The position numbers were made by a program, and so were the translations under genes. A stretch of 64,000 nucleotides of DNA from an uncultured Fibrobacter sp. Its GTDB lineage: Bacteria; Fibrobacterota; Fibrobacteria; Fibrobacterales; Fibrobacteraceae. The notes under the pieces were generated by a model. It was given only the letters and a program-made list of their open reading frames with translations. It did no database searches and was not told where the DNA came from. Position 1 is the first letter of the stretch, and each line of letters starts with the position of its first letter. Shown piece by piece: positions 42,901-50,309 of the stretch. The stretch covers positions 18,448 to 82,447 of the forward strand of contig CAKUXP010000010.1 in the NCBI GenBank assembly GCA_934700345.1, in the 5' to 3' direction.

Positions 42901-45900
42901 CTAGCACAGTTTCTCCAGCAGGCTCACCAGAACCTGCCGCTTTTCTGCGTCCGTTACGGACTGCCCCATTTCCTCGATTGTCCGCCAGATTTCCTCTTCA
43001 AGCGACTTTGCGCGGACGGAACATTCCACTTTTTGAAAGGACTTGGAAACAGTTTCATTTCTGCGTAAAAATTGAACGGTGTATCCGGCTAGCGAACTTT
43101 TGGAATTCGGGGTGGCGGCGCTTTGGCTCGCATTTTTGAATTGAAGAAGGGTTGTGTTGAGTTCCTGCAATCGATTGAAAAAAATGGAAATGGTTTCGTC
43201 GCTCCAATCGTCAATATTCAGTCCGGTAAGCAGCAACGCCATATTCTGGATGGTCGCTATTTCATCGTTCGATACGGCTCGATAGAGATCTAGCAGTTTG
43301 TGGGCGCCGTTCTCGAAGACGTGGCTTTCCACTTGGCTGTCAAGCTTTTTGCAAAACTCGGCAATCAAGTTTTTTAGCGATTTTTGGAGAGATGCTTTTT
43401 TGTTAAAAACTAGCTCTGTTTCTTGAATAAGACTGGAGATGAGATTGTTTTGGCGATCGTCGAGAAATTGTTTCGCTTGGTGCAATTTATCGAAAGTATT
43501 CGAATTACATTCAGTTTCTCCAAAGGCTTGTGGAATTTTTTCAAAAAGCGTTTCCTGTGCGCCTAGTCCTCCCTGCTGTAATAGGTTCGAAAATTTTAGA
43601 AAACCGGACGGAATCGGTTTGTTTCCGGTGTTCGCTTGAAATATTTTTTTTGCCTGTTTGGTGTATTTGGGAAGCGAGCGATACCAGCGCAAGATAGCGT
43701 TTACAAGATAGGCGAAATCGTTTTTCTTTTTTTCATCTTCTAAAATAAAGTCGGCGAAAATGGTTTCGGTGGAATGGATATACTCTGCTCGATCTTCGTT
43801 CCATTTTTCAATCTTGATGGTGAATTGTTCGGGCGATTCGGAAATGGCGCAAAGGGTTTCCGCATTTACCGGGACTTCTGTGCCATCTTTTTTGATGGTT
43901 GCGTTCTGTTTGAATTTGGAGAGAACTGTGGCCAGATAGATTGGAATGACGCCCCGGCGGAGACCGATGTGGTTTTTCGGATTAACCAGGATATCGATCA
44001 GTTTGGAAAAGGATGTTTCTACTTTTGAACTTTCGCAGAATTTTTGAATCGTGGAAAAAAGGTTCTTGAATTTTTTATCGTTCGGGATGTTTTCTGTCTT
44101 TGGTGCGAAATTGAAAATTTTCCGTTCTGACCTTTCATCGAGAATTTCGGGAACGACCAGTGTGCTGCGCATAAAGGAAATTTCTTGCCCGGATCCTTCA
44201 AGTTCCAGGTTCCCGGAAGTTGAATCCAAAACGGCATTGATCAGTTTCAGACGACTTTTGTGTGCAATTCCGGTCAGCTCGTTTTTGTTGAGCATCTCGT
44301 TGTTGATAATCGGCGTATCGGAAAAAATGTTTGTACATTTTTCAGAAATCAGTTCGGAAAAATCGGACTTCTTGTAGAGTCTTTTTTCTTCTCCGTCGCT
44401 GATATAAATCGCTTGGTTGTATTCGGGCCTTATGTAGGAATTGACGATTTGCCGGATGACTTCGTATAGGTCTCGGAAGATGATTTCGTATTCTTCGGCT
44501 AGCGGAGAATTTTCTTCACCTGTTAAATGCAGGTTGTTTTGTAGTGTGGCTACGGCATCGAATTTTCTTAGCTTTTCCGAAAAGTCTTCTGGAAATTTTG
44601 AAAGGATGAAAATTCTGTTTGGAAATTTGCGGGATAACGCTAAAAAATCCTTTTTTGTTTTTTGAAGGGATGTGTTTTTTTCTTCGTTGAAAATGGCGAA
44701 GATGGAACCGTCCGCCGTGTGTAAATTTTTGCAAAGTTCCTTCTGAAAATCCGCTGCGACGTTCTGTGTGAAAAATTCTTTTCCCGAAGAGAATAAAAAT
44801 TGAAAATAACGGGTTATGCTGTTTTTGACATTATAGGAAGTCGGGTAGATGTATCGGTTTGTATTGAATTCGTTTAGGATTTGAACCGGACAGACCGTTC
44901 TGCGCCTTTTTTCCATTGTTTCGTGGATGAGATGTTCTACAGGGATTTCGGAATAGGCCTTTAGCTGGATTAGGTTGTTGTGGTTGTTGAGATAGATGCC
45001 CCCTGTTTTTTCGATGAGATTTTGAAAGGATTGCCGAATGTCTTCCTGTTTGTAGCCGGCGTCTCGATAAATCGCGAAAAGGCTGTTTGTATCAGGGCGT
45101 AAGCGTTCAAATTGATTGAGCGTGTAAATAAGCGAGATAGTCTTGACGAGTTTCGCTTCGAGAGAATTCCGGTCTAGTTTTCGTAAAATGGAGGATGCTT
45201 TAAGGTAATGCTTTTTGATATCGCTCGTGTAAGGTTCGTTTTGTAACTGGTTCTCAAAATAGTCGAAGAGTATGTCCGGCGTAAATGTTGAAAATCTTTC
45301 TTCAAATCCTATGGAGGATCTTATAAGGGATGTGAGGCAGTTCTTTTCATTTCCGGAAAGGAAAGTAAAAAGCGTGCGTTCATTTTGAGCTACTTTTTCG
45401 GAAAGCCGGGGAAGGATATATGTTGTGGTGGGGTGAAGCGGATAAGCTCCGTAGAGAATTGATCCTTGCGTGGTTGTGGGTTCGTTCGAAAAGAGTGTAC
45501 TCTGTTTGCCGAACCATTCGGCTTTTAGGACCTTGAATTCCGCTTCGTGTTGATTGCGGAAAAGATTCCATTTTTCTTTGTCCTTGATGATGGCGGCTTC
45601 GATGAGTCCGTATATTTCGCTGTAATTATTATGGAGATGGATGTGTTGAAAACGCTCCGAGACGCCCTTCCACCCATCGACTTTTTGCTTGGGGAGAATG
45701 TCGATATAGTTTTCGATTTCCTTGTGGCAAATTAAAACGAGGTGAAGCTGATTTTTTCCGCTGCGGTCGGCGCGTTCGGCAAAATCCTGCAGTAGCTTGA
45801 TGTCGTTGATGCTTGCATGGGAAATGTTGGATTCCAGGTATTTTCCGAATTCGTCATAGACGATGATAATGCCGTTGTACTTTTTGGACGCGACAAGTTT

Positions 45901-46605
45901 TTGGACAACTTTTTCGTAGATATCGACGACATTAAACCCGGCGAAAGGGTTGAACTCGCTTCCCGAAGTAAGTTGCGGATATAGCCCTTCGAATTCTTTC
46001 AAGCAGGTTGAGGAAAAGTTTCTCAAGTCCGCCTTAAACTTGTTTGCCTTGGAAGAGGCTAGCATGTTAAACTTTTTTAATGTGTCGGGAAATTCTCGTT
46101 CCCATTTTTCGATCGTTCTTGCCGCTGCTTCGAAATGTGTTTCTGGCATCAAATTTTTAAAATCGTTTTTTTTAAGTGTCGAATGCAGGGCGTATAGAAA
46201 CGATTGCGAAAGGCTCGAACTGTTTCCGTTGATAATGATGGGCAAAAGTCTTTTTCCGCTATTGATGTATTGCCGAATGTTTGCAGCTGCCCGGGGATCT
46301 TTTGCTTGAATTTTTTCAGTGGCGATTTCTAGAGAACGTCGATTTTGGGGATTGTTGTAAAGAATGGAGATTGCCTCTAGAACGATGCTGGATTTTCCTT
46401 TTCCGTAGGCTCCGATAAGAATTTTGGAACGGTACGGGTTGTCTGTAAATTGTGTACATTGGATGCTTTCATTGATAAATCGGATTGATTCGTTCGTCGG
46501 GATAAAATTTTGAATCTTTCCGATGTTTTCAAAATCGTAAGTAATGTTGATTGACGAATGGAAGAATGTAGATGTTTTTATCATGGAAGATTTTGCGGGA
46601 TTCAT
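42901..46605 (-). CDS. sspC: DNA phosphorothioation protein SspC (large P-loop ATPase)
   Basis: 1234 aa. Walker A GAYGKGKSS (65-73) and Walker B-like 'GIIIVYDEFGKYLE' near residue 250; no helicase or nuclease motifs were seen. The rest is large and mostly helical with Lys/Glu-rich stretches. Size, single N-terminal P-loop and gene order sspB-sspC match the SspC ATPase, which supports SspB and SspD during sulfur insertion. The start is coupled to sspB (ATGA, 46602-46605). Family-level assignment rests on context plus the P-loop; the C-terminal ~700 residues are not recognised. Confidence 0.82.
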   Translation of the reverse strand: MNPAKSSMIKTSTFFHSSINITYDFENIGKIQNFIPTNESIRFINESIQCTQFTDNPYRSKILIGAYGKGKSSIVLEAISILYNNPQNRRSLEIATEKIQAKDPRAAANIRQYINSGKRLLPIIINGNSSSLSQSFLYALHSTLKKNDFKNLMPETHFEAAARTIEKWEREFPDTLKKFNMLASSKANKFKADLRNFSSTCLKEFEGLYPQLTSGSEFNPFAGFNVVDIYEKVVQKLVASKKYNGIIIVYDEFGKYLESNISHASINDIKLLQDFAERADRSGKNQLHLVLICHKEIENYIDILPKQKVDGWKGVSERFQHIHLHNNYSEIYGLIEAAIIKDKEKWNLFRNQHEAEFKVLKAEWFGKQSTLFSNEPTTTQGSILYGAYPLHPTTTYILPRLSEKVAQNERTLFTFLSGNEKNCLTSLIRSSIGFEERFSTFTPDILFDYFENQLQNEPYTSDIKKHYLKASSILRKLDRNSLEAKLVKTISLIYTLNQFERLRPDTNSLFAIYRDAGYKQEDIRQSFQNLIEKTGGIYLNNHNNLIQLKAYSEIPVEHLIHETMEKRRRTVCPVQILNEFNTNRYIYPTSYNVKNSITRYFQFLFSSGKEFFTQNVAADFQKELCKNLHTADGSIFAIFNEEKNTSLQKTKKDFLALSRKFPNRIFILSKFPEDFSEKLRKFDAVATLQNNLHLTGEENSPLAEEYEIIFRDLYEVIRQIVNSYIRPEYNQAIYISDGEEKRLYKKSDFSELISEKCTNIFSDTPIINNEMLNKNELTGIAHKSRLKLINAVLDSTSGNLELEGSGQEISFMRSTLVVPEILDERSERKIFNFAPKTENIPNDKKFKNLFSTIQKFCESSKVETSFSKLIDILVNPKNHIGLRRGVIPIYLATVLSKFKQNATIKKDGTEVPVNAETLCAISESPEQFTIKIEKWNEDRAEYIHSTETIFADFILEDEKKKNDFAYLVNAILRWYRSLPKYTKQAKKIFQANTGNKPIPSGFLKFSNLLQQGGLGAQETLFEKIPQAFGETECNSNTFDKLHQAKQFLDDRQNNLISSLIQETELVFNKKASLQKSLKNLIAEFCKKLDSQVESHVFENGAHKLLDLYRAVSNDEIATIQNMALLLTGLNIDDWSDETISIFFNRLQELNTTLLQFKNASQSAATPNSKSSLAGYTVQFLRRNETVSKSFQKVECSVRAKSLEEEIWRTIEEMGQSVTDAEKRQVLVSLLEKLC

Positions 46606-47507
46606 TGCTCTAGCTCCGCGTAGTATTCTTTTAGGTTGTCAATGGCACATCCATCTTTTTTTAATTTGACCAAGTCTAAGCCCGCTGTTCGAATCACTTG
46701 AAGTAAATCGCGATTTTCTAGAATGCCTAGAATATCCATTAAGGCTATCGAATCTAGGTTGAAGGCTTTCCCTGCGCAGAATTCTTTATTCTGGATATCG
46801 GAAAGTGGAATTTCTCGGTTGGGATAGTTTTTTGCATCCAAGCATAGGGCGTAGAGAAATACGAGTGCGGGAATGTCTTGGCTGGAGGGGCTTATTTTTC
46901 GGTAGATTTTTTTCCCTTGGTTGGCATAATCGATAAGCCCTAGTTCCGCAAAAGGGGATTCGATATTGTCTTCCGGATCGATTTCCTTTGCATTTTTAAA
47001 ACGAGATGTATATGTATTGATGAGACATTCAAAGTCGCTTTCGAAAGAACTCGAGGCCGTGGAGCCTCCATTCATCCGATCGAAATTTTGCAAGGCTCCC
47101 ACAAAATCGTCCTTCGAAAATTCAGTCTGCAGGAATTCATTGAAGAAAAAGTACCAGGAAGTTGCATTTTCGCGGTTTGTCGCAAGTTTATATTGGAGAA
47201 TCCATAGCGTCCCGGATTCTTCGATATAAGGGTCGTTTTGAGAGATGACCTTTCCTAGTTCCGTGAAATCGGTGCCCGTTTTTTTTGTTTTCGAGTTGCG
47301 TACTTCCACGGTGATTCCTAATGCTTTCAACCAATAACGGAGCGACGTTACCATGTTGCGCCCGATTCCGAGTTCGTCCATCGGGGCGTGCGATTTGTCC
47401 GTGAAAACAAACGGATTTCTTTTGATGGCCAAGATTCCCTTGGCTAACCAGTTCTTGCGAATGGAAAAGGTTTCATGTCCGCGGTATCTTGTTTTGAAAT
47501 CGCTCAT
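46602..47507 (-). CDS. sspB: DNA phosphorothioation nickase SspB (DUF4007)
   Basis: 301 aa. Typical DUF4007 N-terminus: 'RYRGHETFSIRKNWLAKGI' and 'DELGIGRNMVTSLRYWLKALGI', followed by 'TLWILQYKLATNRENATSWYFFFNEF'. DUF4007 is the defining domain of SspB, the single-strand nickase of SspABCD modification. No HNH or PLD motif is visible, as expected for this family. Overlaps sspD and sspC by 4 bp on each side, so D-B-C are made in fixed proportion. Confidence 0.9.
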   Translation of the reverse strand: MSDFKTRYRGHETFSIRKNWLAKGILAIKRNPFVFTDKSHAPMDELGIGRNMVTSLRYWLKALGITVEVRNSKTKKTGTDFTELGKVISQNDPYIEESGTLWILQYKLATNRENATSWYFFFNEFLQTEFSKDDFVGALQNFDRMNGGSTASSSFESDFECLINTYTSRFKNAKEIDPEDNIESPFAELGLIDYANQGKKIYRKISPSSQDIPALVFLYALCLDAKNYPNREIPLSDIQNKEFCAGKAFNLDSIALMDILGILENRDLLQVIRTAGLDLVKLKKDGCAIDNLKEYYAELEQ

Positions 47508-49018
47508 GTTTCGTTTGTCCTCAGAAATTTATCCATCATACAGCCTCCGGCGAGATACTTTTCCGTGACGCATTTTTTGCAATGGGCGCATTTTTCGGGA
47601 TTGATGCGGTATTCGTTTCCTGCGAGGCTGATGGCTCCGAATCGGCAGATGGATTCGCATTTGAGACACTTTCGGCAAGCGTTGAATTTTCGTACCTGGT
47701 AGCCTATCATGCGCTGCATGTCTTCGTGTCTTCCCACGTTCATCGTACGGATTTTTACGGCATATTCAAAACCGTTCTGGCTGAATGGCTGGACGGAAAT
47801 AATCGGGACTTTTGTCCGCACATCGAGAACCAATGTCTCGTGGATGAGCTTCCTGCCAAGATCCTTGGCGATAATGCCGAACGGAACGAGCATATTTAAA
47901 AAGCGATCGTCAAATGGACGGGAAAGCCGGTATATCTTCGAGTGCTCTTCGCTTGTGCAGTTCGTGAATTTGAGCTTTACGTCGTCCGCTGCAGCCAAGC
48001 CGTTTCCGCCCTGTCTCGCTTTCCATTTTCCGGAATCCACATATTCTTCGGCATCCGGCTTTCCGATTTGCTTTGCGAAGTCGATGAGAAAGTTCCTCCA
48101 TTTTTCAGAACGTTCCTTCATGTAGATTCGCGAGAGGAACTGCGCCCGCAGATTGTTGTTCGGGCAGCACCAGCAGCCCACGCGGTCGTAGCCAAGACGG
48201 TAGGCTTCGTTGAAATCCACATTTTCGGCGAGAATGTACAGCCAGATATCGATGTCCTTCCAGTAAAAGACGGGGCTGGCGACACTCTGCTTTTGAATTT
48301 TTACGTTCTCGGTATTTTCGGTAACGCGGCTGTATTTTGATCGGCTAACGGATTCGTTTTTGCGGATGCCATAAAATGTCAGGATCTGCCTGTTTCCGAA
48401 TTTGCGGTTTAGTATTCTTGTTATGGGTCCTGTTTTGAACATGGAACAGCACCACCGCATCATTCTTGCCGGAGGTCCGATTTCCTTGCAGACTTCGTAA
48501 AAATTCTGGTCGGTATTTTGCGCAACTCGGAATTCCGCCATCGGATGGGATTTTCTGTAGCGGTCCGCATACTCGAATGTCGTGGGAAATTCAAGTGTCG
48601 TATTTCCAAAAAGATGGGTTACATAGGGATTTCCTAGAGCCTTGACGACAATATCCGCAGTCGCTGTGGAATCTTTGCCTCCGCTGAACGAAACGATGAT
48701 TCTATTTTCCGCGTCGCTTCCGTTCTTTTCGATGAAATTGCGAGCCGTTTCGTTTACAAAGCGGAACGCTTCGTCCTTTATGAATTCTAGGCGCAGTTTG
48801 TTTGCCCGGATAAATTTTTGGACAAAAAGATTAAAACATTCCTGAGAAATGGCGATATTTGCCTTTTGCAACTGCCGTAGCTTTGTCCTTAAAAGATCGC
48901 AATCTGCGTTTCTGAAAACCGCCGATGAAATGGAAATCGCTTTTCCGTCGATGTAGTAACGGTTTGCCGCATTCCATACGGACGACTTGGCTAGGCTAAA
49001 CGGTTCTTTTTTTAGCAA
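47504..49018 (-). CDS. sspD: DNA phosphorothioation protein SspD (PAPS-reductase-like ATP pyrophosphatase)
   Basis: 504 aa when counted from the TTG at 49018. PP-loop SGGKDS (112-117, 'VSFSGGKDSTATADIV') marks the PAPS-reductase/adenylation fold. C-terminal ferredoxin-like part has two Cys clusters: CRKCLKCESIC and, later, CAHCKKC plus a fourth Cys. This zinc ribbon-PP-loop-ferredoxin plan is known in archaeal-type PAPS reductase homologues. Coding continues upstream of the TTG: in the same frame 49019-49180 reads a zinc ribbon (LWCDTC ... CPICRHSL ... DLRPIFPEERL). No ATG or GTG lies there, and an in-frame ATG at 49192 is followed by TAA at codon 4. The true start is therefore unresolved. 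Confidence 0.85.
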   Translation of the reverse strand: MLKKEPFSLAKSSVWNAANRYYIDGKAISISSAVFRNADCDLLRTKLRQLQKANIAISQECFNLFVQKFIRANKLRLEFIKDEAFRFVNETARNFIEKNGSDAENRIIVSFSGGKDSTATADIVVKALGNPYVTHLFGNTTLEFPTTFEYADRYRKSHPMAEFRVAQNTDQNFYEVCKEIGPPARMMRWCCSMFKTGPITRILNRKFGNRQILTFYGIRKNESVSRSKYSRVTENTENVKIQKQSVASPVFYWKDIDIWLYILAENVDFNEAYRLGYDRVGCWCCPNNNLRAQFLSRIYMKERSEKWRNFLIDFAKQIGKPDAEEYVDSGKWKARQGGNGLAAADDVKLKFTNCTSEEHSKIYRLSRPFDDRFLNMLVPFGIIAKDLGRKLIHETLVLDVRTKVPIISVQPFSQNGFEYAVKIRTMNVGRHEDMQRMIGYQVRKFNACRKCLKCESICRFGAISLAGNEYRINPEKCAHCKKCVTEKYLAGGCMMDKFLRTNET

Positions 49019-49192
49019 GAGTTCGAGAAGAAGGCGTTCTTCCGGAAAAATCGGTCGCAGGTCTGTTGAGAGATATCGTAGAGAATGTCTGCAAATAGGA
49101 CATTTTTCTTGTTTTTCGCCAGAAATAATCGGAATTGCACATGTATCGCACCAGAGAACTGTTCCGAGAAAAGGACCGTTTTATCGGAACAT
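49019..49192 (-). other. Upstream part of sspD: zinc ribbon with in-frame stop near the putative native start
   Basis: Minus-strand frame of sspD: ATG (49192-49190), TTC, CGA, TAA (49183-49181), then an open frame NGPFLGTVLWCDTC through CPIC to the TTG at 49018. The CxxC pairs (WCDTC, KCPIC, 20 residues apart) form a typical zinc ribbon. A TTCAAA-17-TATATA promoter ends 5 nt before this ATG. So the ATG looks like the native leaderless start, and codon 4 a nonsense mutation, unless translation begins at a rare codon (ATT or CTG) further on. Confidence 0.6.
49161..49190. promoter_or_regulatory. Inverted repeat at the ssp operon start
   Basis: GTTCCGA, 16 nt, TCGGAAC: perfect 7-bp arms just downstream of the predicted transcription start. 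It may be an operator for an unlinked repressor or a 5' mRNA hairpin. It also contains the in-frame TAA of the sspD upstream frame. Confidence 0.5.
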
Positions 49193-49197
49193 TTTTA

Positions 49198-49226
49198 TAT
49201 ATATTTGTAAAAAAGCAGTATTTGAA
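49198..49226 (-). promoter_or_regulatory. Putative promoter of the ssp operon
   Basis: Minus strand TTCAAA (49226-49221), 17-bp spacer, TATATA (49203-49198). Transcription would start at about the ATG at 49192. Confidence 0.5.
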
Positions 49227-49264
49227 AATGCCCGAAAAAGAGCAAAATGATCATCAGGAAAAGC

Positions 49265-49299
49265 AAATGACCGTGGACTGTTTAAACGGTCATTTTTTT
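49265..49299 (+). terminator. Strong hairpin with T tract directly before the HNH gene
   Basis: Perfect 10-bp stem AAATGACCGT / ACGGTCATTT with an 11-nt loop, the right arm running into TTTTTTT. It ends 5 nt before the HNH start codon, so it may act as an attenuator or block read-through into the HNH gene, or hide its start codon. Confidence 0.6.
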
Positions 49300-49304
49300 G
49301 AAAC

Positions 49305-50309
49305 ATGGCCTGGACGACAAAAAATGGCGATCTGAAAGCGTTCCGTTTATCGGACGCTGAGTACTGGAGATTGTTTAATCGATTCTTTTCGAATTCGAGC
49401 AGTAAGACGACGACTTACAAGTTTGCGCTTTTAAAAGCGATTTTGGATAATTTGTTCAATAATGAAAAGGTTGCGATTGGCGAGCGGATTCTCTATTCGG
49501 ATATATTTTCCAAATTCGCGGAGAGCTTTTGGAATTTGGTTGTCAAATATCGCCTACGCCAAAAAGCGGTAACTTCCGATGGCAAGACTACTAAAATCGA
49601 ACAGATATTCCATGAGTATGTCCGCAAGGAACCGATTCTTGAAAGTATCGAGTTTGCTGCCATTGAAAGACGGACGCGCTCTGCTCTGATTCAAAAAGTA
49701 CAGCAGGAATGCTGTCGCTACGTACTTGGAGCGCTGTACGGAGATTTCTTGGGAAATCTTTATGCCTTTGATCTTTTGGGCGACTCCTTGGTCCTCGCTC
49801 CCGGGGCCTACGAATTTTTGCTCAAGTACAAGATTGAAGTGGAAAAGCTCAACTACTATTACTGGGCGCAGTTTCTTGAACGCATTAATGACGAATCCGT
49901 TCTTTTCGGAATTCTTGGAAAGCTGGAACTGTCGCTTCCGCAGCGCGAACCGCTTTCTGTCTTTCGAAAGCTTCTTTCCGTCGAATTCGAGGAAAATAAC
50001 TGCTTTTACTGCGGATGCAAACTATCCGGCATTGTACATGTGGATCATTTTATCCCATGGAGCTTTGTCAAGGAGGACAAGCTCTGGAATTTTGTACTGT
50101 CATGCCCGAAGTGCAATCTCAAGAAAAGCAACATTTTGCCCGGAAAGCAACTGATAGGAAAAATCAATTCCCGAAACGAAACGATTCTTGCCCGTTCGGA
50201 TGAATTTATCAATGCGCAATTCAAGGGCTATACCGCAGATCTTGTCGAAAATCTTTGGCACTATGCCCTTTTTGCCGGGTTCCGTGTGATGGGCGAAGAC
50301 CCGCGCTAA
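49305..50309 (+). CDS. HNH endonuclease associated with the phosphorothioation locus
   Basis: 334 aa. The C-terminal nuclease has CFYC (233-236), 'VHVDHFIPWSF' with the DH pair (247-248) and CPKC-N-KKSN (267-275), a zinc-bound HNH. The N-terminal ~130 residues contain 'SSSKTTTYKFALLKAILDNLFN', a segment I associate with HNH proteins found beside Dnd/Ssp loci. No ribosome site is present before the ATG. It is divergent from sspD and its stop overlaps the stop of the convergent activase gene by 4 bp (50306-50309). Likely an additional restriction or regulatory nuclease of the island. Confidence 0.8.
   Translation: MAWTTKNGDLKAFRLSDAEYWRLFNRFFSNSSSKTTTYKFALLKAILDNLFNNEKVAIGERILYSDIFSKFAESFWNLVVKYRLRQKAVTSDGKTTKIEQIFHEYVRKEPILESIEFAAIERRTRSALIQKVQQECCRYVLGALYGDFLGNLYAFDLLGDSLVLAPGAYEFLLKYKIEVEKLNYYYWAQFLERINDESVLFGILGKLELSLPQREPLSVFRKLLSVEFEENNCFYCGCKLSGIVHVDHFIPWSFVKEDKLWNFVLSCPKCNLKKSNILPGKQLIGKINSRNETILARSDEFINAQFKGYTADLVENLWHYALFAGFRVMGEDPR

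Noticed and set aside
49135..49335. Plus-strand 66-residue frame upstream of the HNH gene
   Set aside because: It overlaps the sspD zinc-ribbon coding part, the inverted repeat, the promoter and the HNH hairpin, and has no ribosome site or recognisable domain.
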